Position numbers and translations under genes: made by a program. The notes beneath the pieces are model-generated. The model did not search any database, was not told the DNA's origin, and was given only the letters and a program-made list of their open reading frames with translations. From positions 132,916 to 196,915 of the forward strand of contig PLJL01000005.1 of NCBI GenBank assembly GCA_003140215.1: DNA of 64,000 nucleotides, in the 5' to 3' direction. The stretch comes from Vulcanimicrobiota bacterium. GTDB lineage: Bacteria > Vulcanimicrobiota > Vulcanimicrobiia > Vulcanimicrobiales > Vulcanimicrobiaceae. This document shows, in pieces, positions 33,614 through 41,752 of this stretch. The number at the start of each line of letters is the position of its first letter. The first letter of the stretch is position 1.

Positions 33614-35634
33614 CCGTCGAGCGCGGCCTTCACCTGCGACGCCAGCGCCGGGGTCATCCCCTTCACCGCGGCGATCTCGTCGACCGAGGCGCTCTTGATC
33701 GCGCGCACCGTGCCGAACGCCGTCATCAACCGTTTCTTGCGCACCGGCCCGACACCGGCGAGCGTGTCGAGCACGGACTTGGTCATCGCTTTGCCGCGCC
33801 GGTTGCGGTGGTGCGTGATGGCGAAGCGGTGCGCCTCGTCGCGGATGCGCATGACCAGGTGCAGCCCTGCGGAGTTGGGCGGCAGCACGATCGGCTCGCC
33901 GTTGCCCGGAACGAACAGCCACTCGTGCTCTTTGGCCAGACCGGCGACGGGGATGCCCCACATGTCGGTCTCGTGCAGCACCTCGACCACCGCGTTGAGC
34001 TGCCCTTTGCCGCCGTCGATGAGCAGCAGATCGGGTTTCTCGTGGAAGCGCTCGCGCCGGCGCCCCTGGGCTTCGATCGCGGCGGTCGCGACGTCGCTGT
34101 CGGCGAGCGGCGGACGGTCGGCGTCGTGGCGCAGATAGCGCAGCCGCCGGCGCAACGTCTCCTGCATCGAAGCGAAATCGTCCGGTCCCTGCACCGCCTG
34201 GATGTTGAAGTGGCGATAGTCGCTCTTCTTGGGCCGGCCTTCGACGAAGACGACCATGGACGCGACCGAGTGCGTGCCCCCGATGTTCGAGATGTCGTAG
34301 CACTCGATGCGGTGCGGCGGCTCGGGCAGATCGAGCGCCGCCGCCAACTCGGTAAGCGCGCTCGCCGACGCGGTTTCGGTCGCTTCCTGATGCACCAGAA
34401 ACGCCCGCAGGTTCTGCTCCGCGTTCTTCTTGACCAGCTCGAGGTAGTCGACGCGCTCGCCGCGCCGCGGCTCGAGGACGCGCACGCGCACGCCCTTGAT
34501 CTCCGTGAGCCAGGCCTCGATCACGCTGGCGTCGTCGGGCCGTGCTTCGACGAGGATCTCTTTGGGAACCGCAGCCTCGTAACCGGCCCGGCGGCGCCCG
34601 CGCGACTTCTCCGCCACGGGCGCCTGTTGATCGCGCGCCGCACGCAAGGCCAGCGGCGAGCCGGTGCGTTCCGCGTCGTAGGATGCGTCCATGCCGAAGT
34701 TTCCGGTACGCGACGTGTAGAACTGCTTGATGAACTCCGAGAAGATCTCGGAGTCGCCGCGCTCGCTCGTGCCTTCGAGGATGAAATACTCCTGGCCCAG
34801 CAGCTTGCCGTCGCGAACCAGAAACACTTGCATGCAGGCCTGACCCTGCGCCCGCGCCAGCGCCATGAGGTCGACGTCGATGCGCGAGCGCCCGACGACC
34901 TTCTGGCCTTCGATCGTGCGCCGCACCGCGATGATGCGGTCGCGCAAACGCGCCGCCGCCTCGAAGTTGAAGTGGGCCGCCGCGTCGCTCATCTCGTGCT
35001 GTAGGCGCCCGATGAGCGGCGCGTAGTGCCCCTCTAAAAAGAGCACCACCTCATCGACGAGCCGATCGTAGTCGTCTTCGGACTGGTAGCCGACGCACGG
35101 CGCCAGACAGCGCTTGATGTGGTACTGCAGGCAGGGCCGTTTGCGCTTGCCGTCGATCGGCTCGCGGCAGGTTCGCAGCGGGAACACGATGCGCACCAGG
35201 TCGATGAGCTCACGCAGGCCGTGCGCGTTCGTGTAGGGCCCGAAGTAGCGTGCCCCGTCGTCCTTCACGACCCGCGTGAAGGTTACGCGGGGGAACGGCT
35301 CGTTGGTGACTTTGAGGTACGGGAAACGCTTGTCGTCGCGCAGCCGGACGTTGAACGGCGGTTGATGCCGCTTGATGAGGTTGGCCTCGAGGATGAGCGC
35401 CTCGACCTCGTTGGTCACCACGATCGTGCGCACGTCGGTGACGCGCTCGACCATTTTGACGGTGCGATACGGGTGCGCGGCGGAGTCCTGGAAGTACGAG
35501 CGCACGCGGTTGCGCAGGGAAACGGCCTTGCCGATGTAGAGGATGCGGCCGTCCGCCCCGACCATCTGATAGACGCCGGGCTGGTCGGGCAGTTGCGAGA
35601 GCGTGCGTTCCAGACGCGTCGGTTCGACGGCCAT
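33610..35634 (-). CDS. uvrC: Excinuclease ABC subunit C
   Basis: 674 residues. Makes both incisions in nucleotide-excision repair with UvrAB. Domains in order: GIY-YIG nuclease (PGVYQMVGADGRILYIGKA, about 19-37), a Cys-rich patch CLQYHIKRCLAPCVG, UVR domain (FNFEAAARLRDRI), RNase H-like nuclease (YDISNIGG, LLIDGGKGQLN) and C-terminal helix-hairpin-helix (LAGVGPVRKKRL). A ~30-residue basic insert follows about residue 345. Last gene of a minus-strand operon with the esterase, dedA and ClpN genes. Confidence 0.97.
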   Translation of the reverse strand: MAVEPTRLERTLSQLPDQPGVYQMVGADGRILYIGKAVSLRNRVRSYFQDSAAHPYRTVKMVERVTDVRTIVVTNEVEALILEANLIKRHQPPFNVRLRDDKRFPYLKVTNEPFPRVTFTRVVKDDGARYFGPYTNAHGLRELIDLVRIVFPLRTCREPIDGKRKRPCLQYHIKRCLAPCVGYQSEDDYDRLVDEVVLFLEGHYAPLIGRLQHEMSDAAAHFNFEAAARLRDRIIAVRRTIEGQKVVGRSRIDVDLMALARAQGQACMQVFLVRDGKLLGQEYFILEGTSERGDSEIFSEFIKQFYTSRTGNFGMDASYDAERTGSPLALRAARDQQAPVAEKSRGRRRAGYEAAVPKEILVEARPDDASVIEAWLTEIKGVRVRVLEPRRGERVDYLELVKKNAEQNLRAFLVHQEATETASASALTELAAALDLPEPPHRIECYDISNIGGTHSVASMVVFVEGRPKKSDYRHFNIQAVQGPDDFASMQETLRRRLRYLRHDADRPPLADSDVATAAIEAQGRRRERFHEKPDLLLIDGGKGQLNAVVEVLHETDMWGIPVAGLAKEHEWLFVPGNGEPIVLPPNSAGLHLVMRIRDEAHRFAITHHRNRRGKAMTKSVLDTLAGVGPVRKKRLMTAFGTVRAIKSASVDEIAAVKGMTPALASQVKAALDG

Positions 35635-35638
35635 TCTC

Positions 35639-36229
35639 CTACGTCAACGAAGCATACCAGCGCGCGAGGTCGTGCACCTCGGGCGAGGGCATCTCGTGCG
35701 CGGCTCGGTAGCCGCGGATCTCGGCGTGCGCGCCGCTCTCGTGACGCAGGTACGCCTGCGAGCGCGCCGTGAGCGCGGGCGGGATGACGGCGTCGAGCTC
35801 GCCGTAGCCGAAGAACAGCTCGCACCCGCGCAAGCGCTGGGGCTCGAGCGCGATCCCGGCGTCGAACGGCAGCGTGCCGTGCAGCATCGCCACGCCCGCG
35901 AACCGGAGCGGCGCTGCGAGCAGCAAGGCGCTTGCCATCACCGCGCCGCCCGAGAAACCCGCCAGCCAGACGCTGCTTGCGGTTTGCCGTTCCAGCCAAG
36001 CCTCGACGTAGGCCATCCCCGCGGCCAGCGAGGCAGCGATCGGCCGGCCGACGTCATGGTGCGCATACCACCGGTAGCCGCCCTCGGCGGCGATCGGCGC
36101 GCGCAGCGCAGCCACGCTCGCGCCGGGCGGGAACGCCTGCTCGAGCGGAAAGATGTCGTGTTCGTCTGCGCCGTTGCCGTGGAGCAGCACCACGAGCGGG
36201 CCGCGCCGCTTGGCGCGGCGCCAGAGCAC
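35639..36229 (-). CDS. Phospholipase/carboxylesterase-type alpha/beta hydrolase
   Basis: 196 residues from GTG 36229. Contains VVLLHGNGADEHD, the nucleophile elbow GFSGGAVMASALLLA and a C-terminal DAVIPP...HEMPSPEV with catalytic Asp and His, as in YpfH/EstB-like carboxylesterases. Cytosolic (no signal). It begins one base after the dedA stop and ends 4 bases before uvrC. Confidence 0.9.
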   Translation of the reverse strand: MLWRRAKRRGPLVVLLHGNGADEHDIFPLEQAFPPGASVAALRAPIAAEGGYRWYAHHDVGRPIAASLAAGMAYVEAWLERQTASSVWLAGFSGGAVMASALLLAAPLRFAGVAMLHGTLPFDAGIALEPQRLRGCELFFGYGELDAVIPPALTARSQAYLRHESGAHAEIRGYRAAHEMPSPEVHDLARWYASLT

Positions 36230-36230
36230 G

Positions 36231-36872
36231 TCAGCTGCGATCGGCGGGCGCCTTGACCTTGCGCAGGCGCATCACGACGACCGCGGCGACCGCGAGCACG
36301 GCCACGCCGATGACGATGGCCAGCGTGGCCTTGTGCAACGCCCCTAAGATCGCATCGATATTGTTGCCGGCCATGTTGCCCAGGTACGCCAGCCCGAAGC
36401 AAAAGATCGCCGATCCCAGCGCGGTGTAGCTGATGAAGTAGCGCTTCTGCATGCGCGAGATCCCGGCGGGGAACGACGCGACGCCGCGGACGAAGGGGAT
36501 GAAGCGGCACCAAAACACGGTGATCGTCCCGAACCTCGCATAGAAGCCGTGGACCTTCTCCATCGCGCTGTGCTTGAAGCCGATGTACTTTCCGTAGCGC
36601 TCCAGGACCGGGACGCCGCCGTAGTAGCCGACCGCGTAGAGCGCCGTCGCGCCGCAGACCTCGGCGACGGTTCCGACGATCCCGACCAGGATCCAGGCCG
36701 GCAGCGCGCCGATCGTCGGCAGGTGCCCCTGCGACGCGAGCGCGCCGGCGGCCGGCATCACGAACTCGGTCCCGGCCGGCGCGCCCATGTTCCCCAAGAA
36801 CATGACCACGAACAGGCCCAGGTAGCCGGCGTGGACGACCAGATCGTGAAAACTCTGGCTCAGGTGTTCCAT
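36231..36872 (-). CDS. DedA-family membrane protein
   Basis: 213 residues, about five hydrophobic segments, with the DedA (SNARE-assoc) landmarks GNMGAPAGTEFVMPAAG and VFWCRFIPFVRGVASFPAG (the conserved membrane-embedded Arg residues). DedA proteins include undecaprenyl-phosphate and phospholipid translocases. The ATG at 36872 lies inside the end of the upstream ClpN gene (13-base overlap). Confidence 0.92.
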   Translation of the reverse strand: MEHLSQSFHDLVVHAGYLGLFVVMFLGNMGAPAGTEFVMPAAGALASQGHLPTIGALPAWILVGIVGTVAEVCGATALYAVGYYGGVPVLERYGKYIGFKHSAMEKVHGFYARFGTITVFWCRFIPFVRGVASFPAGISRMQKRYFISYTALGSAIFCFGLAYLGNMAGNNIDAILGALHKATLAIVIGVAVLAVAAVVVMRLRKVKAPADRS

Positions 36873-37243
36873 GCGCGCCTCAAGATGTCGGCCGCGAGCC
36901 CGCCGCCTTCGGCGCGGATCGCTTCGAAGAGGTCGAGCGGTTCGACGTCCCGGTCGCCGGCGAGCCGCTCGGCTATCTCGACGATCTTTCTCACCCGAGG
37001 TGTCACCAGGATGCCCTCCCACGTCCGTCCGTCGCCGGTTCCGAGCGCGCGCTTGACCTCAGCATGGACGTGCTCCGGCTCGACCCGGTCGGCCGCGAGC
37101 AGCGCATCGATCGTCCCGTCGTGCTCTTCGAGCAAGGCGTACAGCATGTGCTCGGCACCCACGTAGTAGTGGTTGTGGTTGCGGCACTCTTGCTCCGCGG
37201 CGCGGAGCACGCGCCGGGCGGCGGGACTGAAACGTGAGAACAA
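36860..37243 (-). CDS. Stand-alone Clp N-terminal domain protein
   Basis: 127 residues made of two Clp_N repeats: FSPAARRVLRAAEQECRNHN with HYYVGAEHMLYALLEE, then TPRVRKIVEIAERLAGDRDV and LFEAIRAEGGGLAADIL. There is no AAA+ module, so it is not a chaperone itself; it may act as adaptor or substrate decoy for ClpC. The start TTG 37243 is preferred since it gives the ClpC-like N-terminus (M-F-x-R-F); an in-frame TTG at 37318 would add 25 residues of low-complexity sequence. Confidence 0.8.
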   Translation of the reverse strand: MFSRFSPAARRVLRAAEQECRNHNHYYVGAEHMLYALLEEHDGTIDALLAADRVEPEHVHAEVKRALGTGDGRTWEGILVTPRVRKIVEIAERLAGDRDVEPLDLFEAIRAEGGGLAADILRRAWNT

Positions 37244-37356
37244 CGGCGGCCCGTTGGCCCCGCGGCAGCGTGGTACCTCCCGTCCTGGGAGCGCCCACTT
37301 CCGTGCCGGGGAAGCCAAGCGACGCGCGCGGTAGTACCGCCGCTAGGAGGAACCGC

Positions 37357-37974
37357 ATGCGATACACGTTACTCTCGGCCCTCGCCCTCGCGATCGGGGC
37401 CGGCGCGCTGGCTCAGGCGGCGGTGCCGGATTCCGTCAAAGCGCGGGTCCCACCGCACCCGCAATTTACCCGCTGCTGCCATGAGAAGGTCTGGGATTCC
37501 GCCGGAAAAGAGATCGGCGACCTGATATCCTACGACGAACGGTTTCAGTCGCAGCAGCTCGGCGGCTACGTCGCGTACCACCTCAAAGGCGGCGACGGCG
37601 TCCCGATCCTGGTCTATCCCGAAGGATTTTATCCGCTTCAGAATCCCGGCGGGAGCACGTCGCTTTTCACCACCCCGGATTGCAGCGGCAGCACCATGTT
37701 CGCGATGATCTACTCGCCGCCGCTCGCGAAGCGCTACGCGATGGTGCTCACGGGCAATCAGCAGCCCGCCACGCACGCATGGCTTTTTGTTACCGACGCA
37801 CTCCCCTCGCGAGTCGTCCCCGCGGGAACCGTCTTCCACTCGCAATGGGATTCCGGAGCGTGCTCCCCGTATCCGGCGCCGGGGTACACCGTGCCCAGCC
37901 CCGGCGGTTACTGGACGCATCGCGTCGTGGATCTGCTCGTGCAGTTCCACCGGCCGTTCTACATCGACTACTGA
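37357..37974 (+). CDS. Secreted protein of unknown function
   Basis: 205 residues, ATG 37357 with a perfect AGGAGG 6 bases upstream. Signal peptide about 1-22 (ALAQA-AVP). Mature part has a Cys pair (FTRCCHE) and two more Cys, aromatic-rich, predicted beta-rich. No family recognised. Single gene ending 15 bases before the bidirectional terminator that also serves tRNA-Pro. Confidence 0.75.
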   Translation: MRYTLLSALALAIGAGALAQAAVPDSVKARVPPHPQFTRCCHEKVWDSAGKEIGDLISYDERFQSQQLGGYVAYHLKGGDGVPILVYPEGFYPLQNPGGSTSLFTTPDCSGSTMFAMIYSPPLAKRYAMVLTGNQQPATHAWLFVTDALPSRVVPAGTVFHSQWDSGACSPYPAPGYTVPSPGGYWTHRVVDLLVQFHRPFYIDY

Positions 37975-37984
37975 CCTCGATCGG

Positions 37985-38017
37985 AAAAGAAAGCCGGCCC
38001 GCAAATGGGCCGGCTTT
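37985..38017 (-). terminator. Intrinsic terminator downstream of tRNA-Pro
   Basis: Perfect 11-bp stem (37990-38000 with 38007-38017), loop GCAAAT, followed on the minus strand by C and four T. It terminates tRNA-Pro and may also stop transcription of the secreted-protein gene from the other side. Confidence 0.85.
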
Positions 38018-38023
38018 CCGGAC

Positions 38024-38100
38024 TGGTCGGGGCGGCAGGATTTGAACCTGTGACCTCTGCGTCCCGAACGCAGCGCTCTACCAAGCTGAGCTACGCCCCG
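38024..38100 (-). tRNA. tRNA-Pro (anticodon CGG)
   Basis: 77 nt with encoded CCA. Acceptor stem CGGGGCG/CGCCCCG, discriminator A, D arm GCTCAGCTTGGTAGAGC, anticodon stem CTGCG/CGCAG with loop TTCGGGA (anticodon CGG, G37 as in proline tRNAs), T arm ACAGG-TTCAAAT-CCTGC. Confidence 0.97.
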
Positions 38101-38199
38101 TAGGCGTGCACCGAACCCCCGGGATTCGCAGACCGGTACCCCTCTCCTCCCGCCGACGCGGGAACGGCGCAAGCGGTACCGAAATCCTCAGACCGCTCC

Positions 38200-38874
38200 A
38201 TGAGATACCTGATCGTCGGCTGCGGGCGCGTGGGCTCGACCCTCGCCAAATTGCTCGTCGCCGACAAGCACGACGTTGTCGTCGTGGACGAGAACCCCGC
38301 CGCGTTTCGACGGCTGGGCAACCGCTTCGCCGGTCAGGTCGAGGTCGGTACGGGGATCGACTACGACGTGCTCAAGCGCGCCGGCGCCGAGCGCGCCGAC
38401 GGCTTCGTCGCGGTGACCGACGGCGACAACCGCAACGTGATGGCGGCGCTCATCGCGCAGCGCATGTTCCGCATCCCCAAGATCGTCGCGCGCATCTACG
38501 ATCCGCCGCGCGGGCAGCTCTATCGCGAACTCGGCATCGAGACGTTCTGTCCGACGACGATCGGTGCGCAGCTCATTCGCGACCGCCTTCAAGACGTCGC
38601 CTACGCGTCGGTACCGTCGTTCGACTTCGGCAAGCTGTCGTCGTTGGTCGCCACGGTGTCGCGCACGCAGGCCGGCAAGCGCGTCTCCGAGGTCGAGGTC
38701 GATGGAAAGATCCGCATCGCCGCGATTCGCCGCCTCGGCAGCGTCGGTATCCCCGCACCCTCGGACCTGCTCACCGAGGGTGACGAGATCAACGCGATCG
38801 TCGCCCCCGAAGCGCTGTCCCAATTCGCCGCCGACTTCGCCGCCGCACGCCCCGAAACGCGCCTGTCGGCGTGA
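38200..38874 (+). CDS. TrkA-type RCK protein (first of pair)
   Basis: 224 residues. N-terminal Rossmann (TrkA_N) domain with GCGRVGSTLA (about 7-16) and the acidic VVDENPAA that binds NAD; C-terminal TrkA_C domain from about residue 145. Such proteins gate K+ uptake channels (Trk/Ktr) in response to nucleotides; no channel gene is in the window. It is followed 15 bases later by a second TrkA-type gene, a two-gene arrangement seen in several phyla. Confidence 0.92.
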   Translation: MRYLIVGCGRVGSTLAKLLVADKHDVVVVDENPAAFRRLGNRFAGQVEVGTGIDYDVLKRAGAERADGFVAVTDGDNRNVMAALIAQRMFRIPKIVARIYDPPRGQLYRELGIETFCPTTIGAQLIRDRLQDVAYASVPSFDFGKLSSLVATVSRTQAGKRVSEVEVDGKIRIAAIRRLGSVGIPAPSDLLTEGDEINAIVAPEALSQFAADFAAARPETRLSA

Positions 38875-38889
38875 TGGTGGCGTAGCACC

Positions 38890-39558
38890 GTGTTCATCTT
38901 GATTGTCGGGGGCGGCAAGGTCGGGACCTATCTTGCGCGCGGGCTCATCAAGCAGCAGCACGAGGTCGTCGTCATCGAGAAGGACGCGCGCAAGGCGCAG
39001 CTGATGACCAACCTGCTCGAGAGCGACATCGCGGTGGTCGGCGACGGTTGCGACCCGAACGTGCTCATGCAGGCGGGCCTCGCTCGCGCCGACGTCGTCG
39101 TCGCCGATACGGGCGATGACGAGGACAACCTCGTCGTGTGCATCATCACCAAGAAACACTCGAGCGCGCGCTGCATCGCGCGGGTCAACAATCCCAAGAA
39201 CAAGCTGATCTTCGAGTCGCTCGACAGCGACCGGCCGGTCAGCGTGATCTCGTCGACCGAGCTGATCCTGGACATCATCGACGAGCGCGTAAACGCGCGC
39301 AGCCTCGAACCGCTGGCGAAGGTCGGGCACGGTGAGCTCGAGCTGGTGCAGTTGCGGATCGCCGACGACTCGCCGGCCAAAGGCAAGCGCATCGCCGACC
39401 TGGAGCTCCCGCGCGGCAGCGTGATCGTTGCGGTGGATCACGGCGCCGGCGACGTCGTCGTTCCCAACGGCGACACGACCTTGCAGCGCGGCGACGACGT
39501 GATCGCGATGATCAAGCCCGACATGCGCTTGGGCGTCTGCGCCGCGCTGGTCGGCTGA
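38890..39558 (+). CDS. TrkA-type RCK protein (second of pair), 3' end duplicated downstream
   Basis: 222 residues from GTG 38890. GGGKVGTYLARGL (about 7-19) begins the Rossmann domain; VVIEKD provides the NAD-binding acid; a TrkA_C domain covers the C-terminal third. The last 57 codons occur a second time at 42822-42993, beyond the trpS island. The copy here reads DLELPRG where the distal copy reads DLSLPRG. The distal copy is still joined to the DUF1304 gene, so the tail seen here may have been supplied by the inserted segment. Confidence 0.92.
   Translation: MFILIVGGGKVGTYLARGLIKQQHEVVVIEKDARKAQLMTNLLESDIAVVGDGCDPNVLMQAGLARADVVVADTGDDEDNLVVCIITKKHSSARCIARVNNPKNKLIFESLDSDRPVSVISSTELILDIIDERVNARSLEPLAKVGHGELELVQLRIADDSPAKGKRIADLELPRGSVIVAVDHGAGDVVVPNGDTTLQRGDDVIAMIKPDMRLGVCAALVG
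39387..39558 (+). repeat. Left copy of 172-bp direct repeat
   Basis: 172 bp, identical to 42822-42993 except for 4 substitutions, three of them clustered in one stretch of 6 bases. A further GCACACCGTC matches beyond the stop codon (39569-39578 and 43002-43011) with a 2-base length difference between stop and match. The pair brackets the trpS island. Confidence 0.97.
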
Positions 39559-39696
39559 AGGCTGCCCTGCACACCGTCGAGGACCGCTGGCGGCAGACCG
39601 ACGACCGTCAACGGCTCCCTATGAGCCGGGCTGGGCTTGGCGAGCGTCGTGCCGCTATGACGCTCTCAAGAGTGACCCCGGCAGCCGGTTTCGGTA

Positions 39697-39726
39697 TTGA
39701 CATACCGGGGTATTCTGACGTACGGT
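39697..39726 (+). promoter_or_regulatory. Promoter with dyad in the spacer, upstream of the 67-residue protein
   Basis: Perfect -35 TTGACA (39697-39702), 18-base spacer and a weak -10 TACGGT (39721-39726). The spacer begins with the dyad ATACC-GG-GGTAT (39702-39713), a likely repressor or MerR-type activator site. The start codon follows 87 bases later. Confidence 0.5.
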
Positions 39727-39812
39727 AACGACAACGCATCGCGCTTGAATCGCTTGCCGCTCATGGCAGGCCTTGCTATTGCGTGTACTCGCAAATCTCG
39801 AGGAGGCACGTC

Positions 39813-40016
39813 ATGTCACGAGCTCGGTCGATGTTGTCGCCGCTCGCAAACGGACGGGCGCCTGAAGGCTTTATTCGAGACATGCACCTCACGTTGGAGA
39901 GTGTTGAGCGCAAGATCCGCAGCAAGGTTCTCGAAGTCGCTCAGCTACGGAATACGCGGGAAGAGTTAGGGCGAGTCCTAGCCGAACTGAAGACGAACAC
40001 CAACACGAAGATGTGA
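39813..40016 (+). CDS. Small 67-residue protein of the island
   Basis: ATG 39813 has a very good GAGGAGG 6 bases upstream, and the gene has its own promoter and intrinsic terminator, so it is probably real despite its size. The protein is basic, with a helical heptad-like C-terminal half (LTLESVERKIRSKVLEVAQL) and a polar Thr/Asn/Lys tail. No signal peptide, no membrane segment, no Cys. It could be a DNA-binding or complex-forming small protein or a peptide substrate; the sequence does not decide. Confidence 0.68.
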   Translation: MSRARSMLSPLANGRAPEGFIRDMHLTLESVERKIRSKVLEVAQLRNTREELGRVLAELKTNTNTKM

Positions 40017-40054
40017 CACTCGAAAGCAATCTGACTCCGGAACATAGACTAAAG

Positions 40055-40081
40055 CACCACGTCGAAGCCGTGGTGTTTTTT
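40055..40081 (+). terminator. Intrinsic terminator after the 67-residue gene
   Basis: CACCACG / CGTGGTG 7-bp stem with loop TCGAAGC, followed by six T. Stands 39 bases after the stop codon. Confidence 0.88.
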
Positions 40082-40113
40082 CTTTATCGCCTCTGGCGCT
40101 CTTGCCGCGAGCC

Positions 40114-40839
40114 TTACGCAAGGGATATTGATGGATTGTCTTTGTGCAACAGAAATGTTCTCGCCTTACCCCCGCATTGCTCCGTCACAAACCGCGCGAT
40201 CTCTGTGGTCGCGGACGATATTTCGGTCGTGCCAATCACGTCGGTGAGACCGTCTATATCGATGACCGCAGATCGCGTCTCGGGATCGATACGCGTCGCC
40301 TTGCCGCCTTTACTGTTCCAGGCGCGGCAGAGAACCATGCGAGAGGCCGTATCATAATAAATGATTTCACCCTTCGTGGGCGAGACCACGCGGTCGTCGC
40401 CGAAAGGCTGAAACCGTTCGTTGCCCTCAGCGTAACCGAGTCGCAGGTCGCCTTGAATCTTGTCCCGGTCGACTAGCCCACTCGGCACCAAGGAAGTTAG
40501 CGACGCAAGATTTGAGATGCAAACCAGCGGTGAGATAAAAGGCAGGCTCACCATATCTTTCTTGATTCGGCGAACTAGGTTCGCCACCGACGGTTGAATC
40601 TTCTTAGCATCCGGCAGGTTGAACGAGCGATAGACATCGGCCCATGCGCGAATCCTTGGATGATCGAGAGAGATGGCATTGTCGTTCCGAATCGCCCCAA
40701 TCTTCTGCGCCAGCAAGTCTTGTAGGACGATATTTCTAGTCGCCGAATTGTCGACGTCCGATACGAACGCGACACCCCTGCAGAAACTTGGATAGGCTGC
40801 GAAAATGTCCGGATCAACGCTGTATGTCAACGAGCCCAT
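40114..40839 (-). CDS. B3/4 domain protein (PheRS-beta editing-domain-like)
   Basis: 241 residues similar to stand-alone B3/4 proteins, which share the tRNA-editing fold of phenylalanyl-tRNA synthetase beta. Recognisable blocks are AWADVYRSFNLPDAKKIQPSV (in two parts), ANLVRRI, a central strand PFISPLVCISNLASL, GEIIYYD and RAWNSKGGKATRID. In characterised cases such domains hydrolyse mischarged tRNA. Codon use and base composition differ from the genome around it. It overlaps the DUF6875-like gene by 13 bases, so both are one operon on the minus strand. Confidence 0.82.
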   Translation of the reverse strand: MGSLTYSVDPDIFAAYPSFCRGVAFVSDVDNSATRNIVLQDLLAQKIGAIRNDNAISLDHPRIRAWADVYRSFNLPDAKKIQPSVANLVRRIKKDMVSLPFISPLVCISNLASLTSLVPSGLVDRDKIQGDLRLGYAEGNERFQPFGDDRVVSPTKGEIIYYDTASRMVLCRAWNSKGGKATRIDPETRSAVIDIDGLTDVIGTTEISSATTEIARFVTEQCGGKARTFLLHKDNPSISLA

Positions 40840-41471
40840 CGGGTTTTGGCCCTCCGATACACCTCGATCAAATGCTTGTTGAAGTCTTCGATCTTGTCGG
40901 GTTCTCGGAAATAGAAGTTGAAGCGAATATCGTATTCTTTGAACGCGTTCCCGTCATTTTCAAGAAACAGGATGTCGTGGAGCGCCATGTGGCGGATCGC
41001 GATCAATGGATGCGGACTCTTGCTGGCCAAGAATGCCCCATTGTGGACACCCGCCTGCCGGCAGTTCGTGTGAAACTGGCCGACCATTAGACCGCGCCCT
41101 ACAAATGCCGGTTTGATTCGGTCAAAAACCAAATCGAGGACTCCAGTGTCACGCTCCGGCAGCTCTGGAAACACCACAAGCAGTGCCTTCGTTTGAAGCA
41201 GCTCCAATGGAAAGGGTGGAGTCCTCAGAAATTCCTCTATGTAACCTAAAAGAATGGTTTCGATTGCGGGCTCACTCTGGCCATTCACCTCGGGATGAAA
41301 GGCCATATAAAACCGATTTGTGCTCAGCGATTTCTCAACGTATGGGCACACGACTTGATTTTTGCCGGGGCGGTGTACGTATTCATTAGGAGCCACCAGA
41401 TAGGAATTTGCCCACGCTATGATCTCGTTCGCTATTGTCAGGCTCTTCGGAGTGAGAAACGCATGGCTCAT
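40827..41471 (-). CDS. DUF6875-like protein
   Basis: 214 residues. Pattern: an N-terminal helix with W, then GKNQVVCPYVEKSL (one conserved Cys-Pro), a central acidic region, GLMVGQFHTNCRQAGVHNGAFLA with clustered His/Cys, and PHPLIAIRHMALHDILFLEND. This matches my recollection of the DUF6875 family, found beside B3/4 genes and in some biosynthetic clusters; the His/Cys set suggests a metal or haem site. Function unknown. First gene of the two-gene operon, divergent from trpS. Confidence 0.65.
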   Translation of the reverse strand: MSHAFLTPKSLTIANEIIAWANSYLVAPNEYVHRPGKNQVVCPYVEKSLSTNRFYMAFHPEVNGQSEPAIETILLGYIEEFLRTPPFPLELLQTKALLVVFPELPERDTGVLDLVFDRIKPAFVGRGLMVGQFHTNCRQAGVHNGAFLASKSPHPLIAIRHMALHDILFLENDGNAFKEYDIRFNFYFREPDKIEDFNKHLIEVYRRAKTRWAR

Positions 41472-41525
41472 AGGCTCTGTCCCCGCCTGTTCTGTCGACC
41501 GGCTGTTGCTACCAAGGCATATACC

Positions 41526-41557
41526 GGATGCTCGGATGCTCGGATGCTCGGTTGCTC
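41526..41557 (+). repeat. Four tandem 8-bp units
   Basis: GGATGCTC three times, then GGTTGCTC, in the 281-base divergent region between the DUF6875-like gene and trpS. A downstream stem GGAGG..CCGCC-TACTT-GGCGG..CCTCC is also visible near 41618-41653. The rest of this intergenic stretch shows nothing I can name. Confidence 0.8.
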
Positions 41558-41752
41558 TCCTGCCATTGGCTGGCAGCCGCCTGGGGAAAATGCCATCAAG
41601 TGAGCTTTCCGGAGGTCTGTCCGCCTACTTGGCGGAGCCTCCATTCTCTCGCCGGATAGCGCAAGGGTCGAGCCGGCTCACTCAGTAGCCTGGCTGGCGT
41701 CGAAAATGGCCTGCGGGGGGTGGAAGCGGCATAACGAATCCCGACGCTTGAA

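Noticed and set aside
39697-39726. CsoR/RcnR-type metal operator
   Set aside because: The ATACC-GG-GGTAT dyad is reminiscent, but the downstream 67-residue protein lacks the CsoR Cys/His ligands and no metal exporter is present.
41472-41752. T-box riboswitch controlling trpS
   Set aside because: GGGTGGAAGCGGC near 41715 resembles a T-box, and TGG codons occur upstream, but stem I with specifier loop and a terminator or SD-sequestering arm cannot be drawn convincingly.
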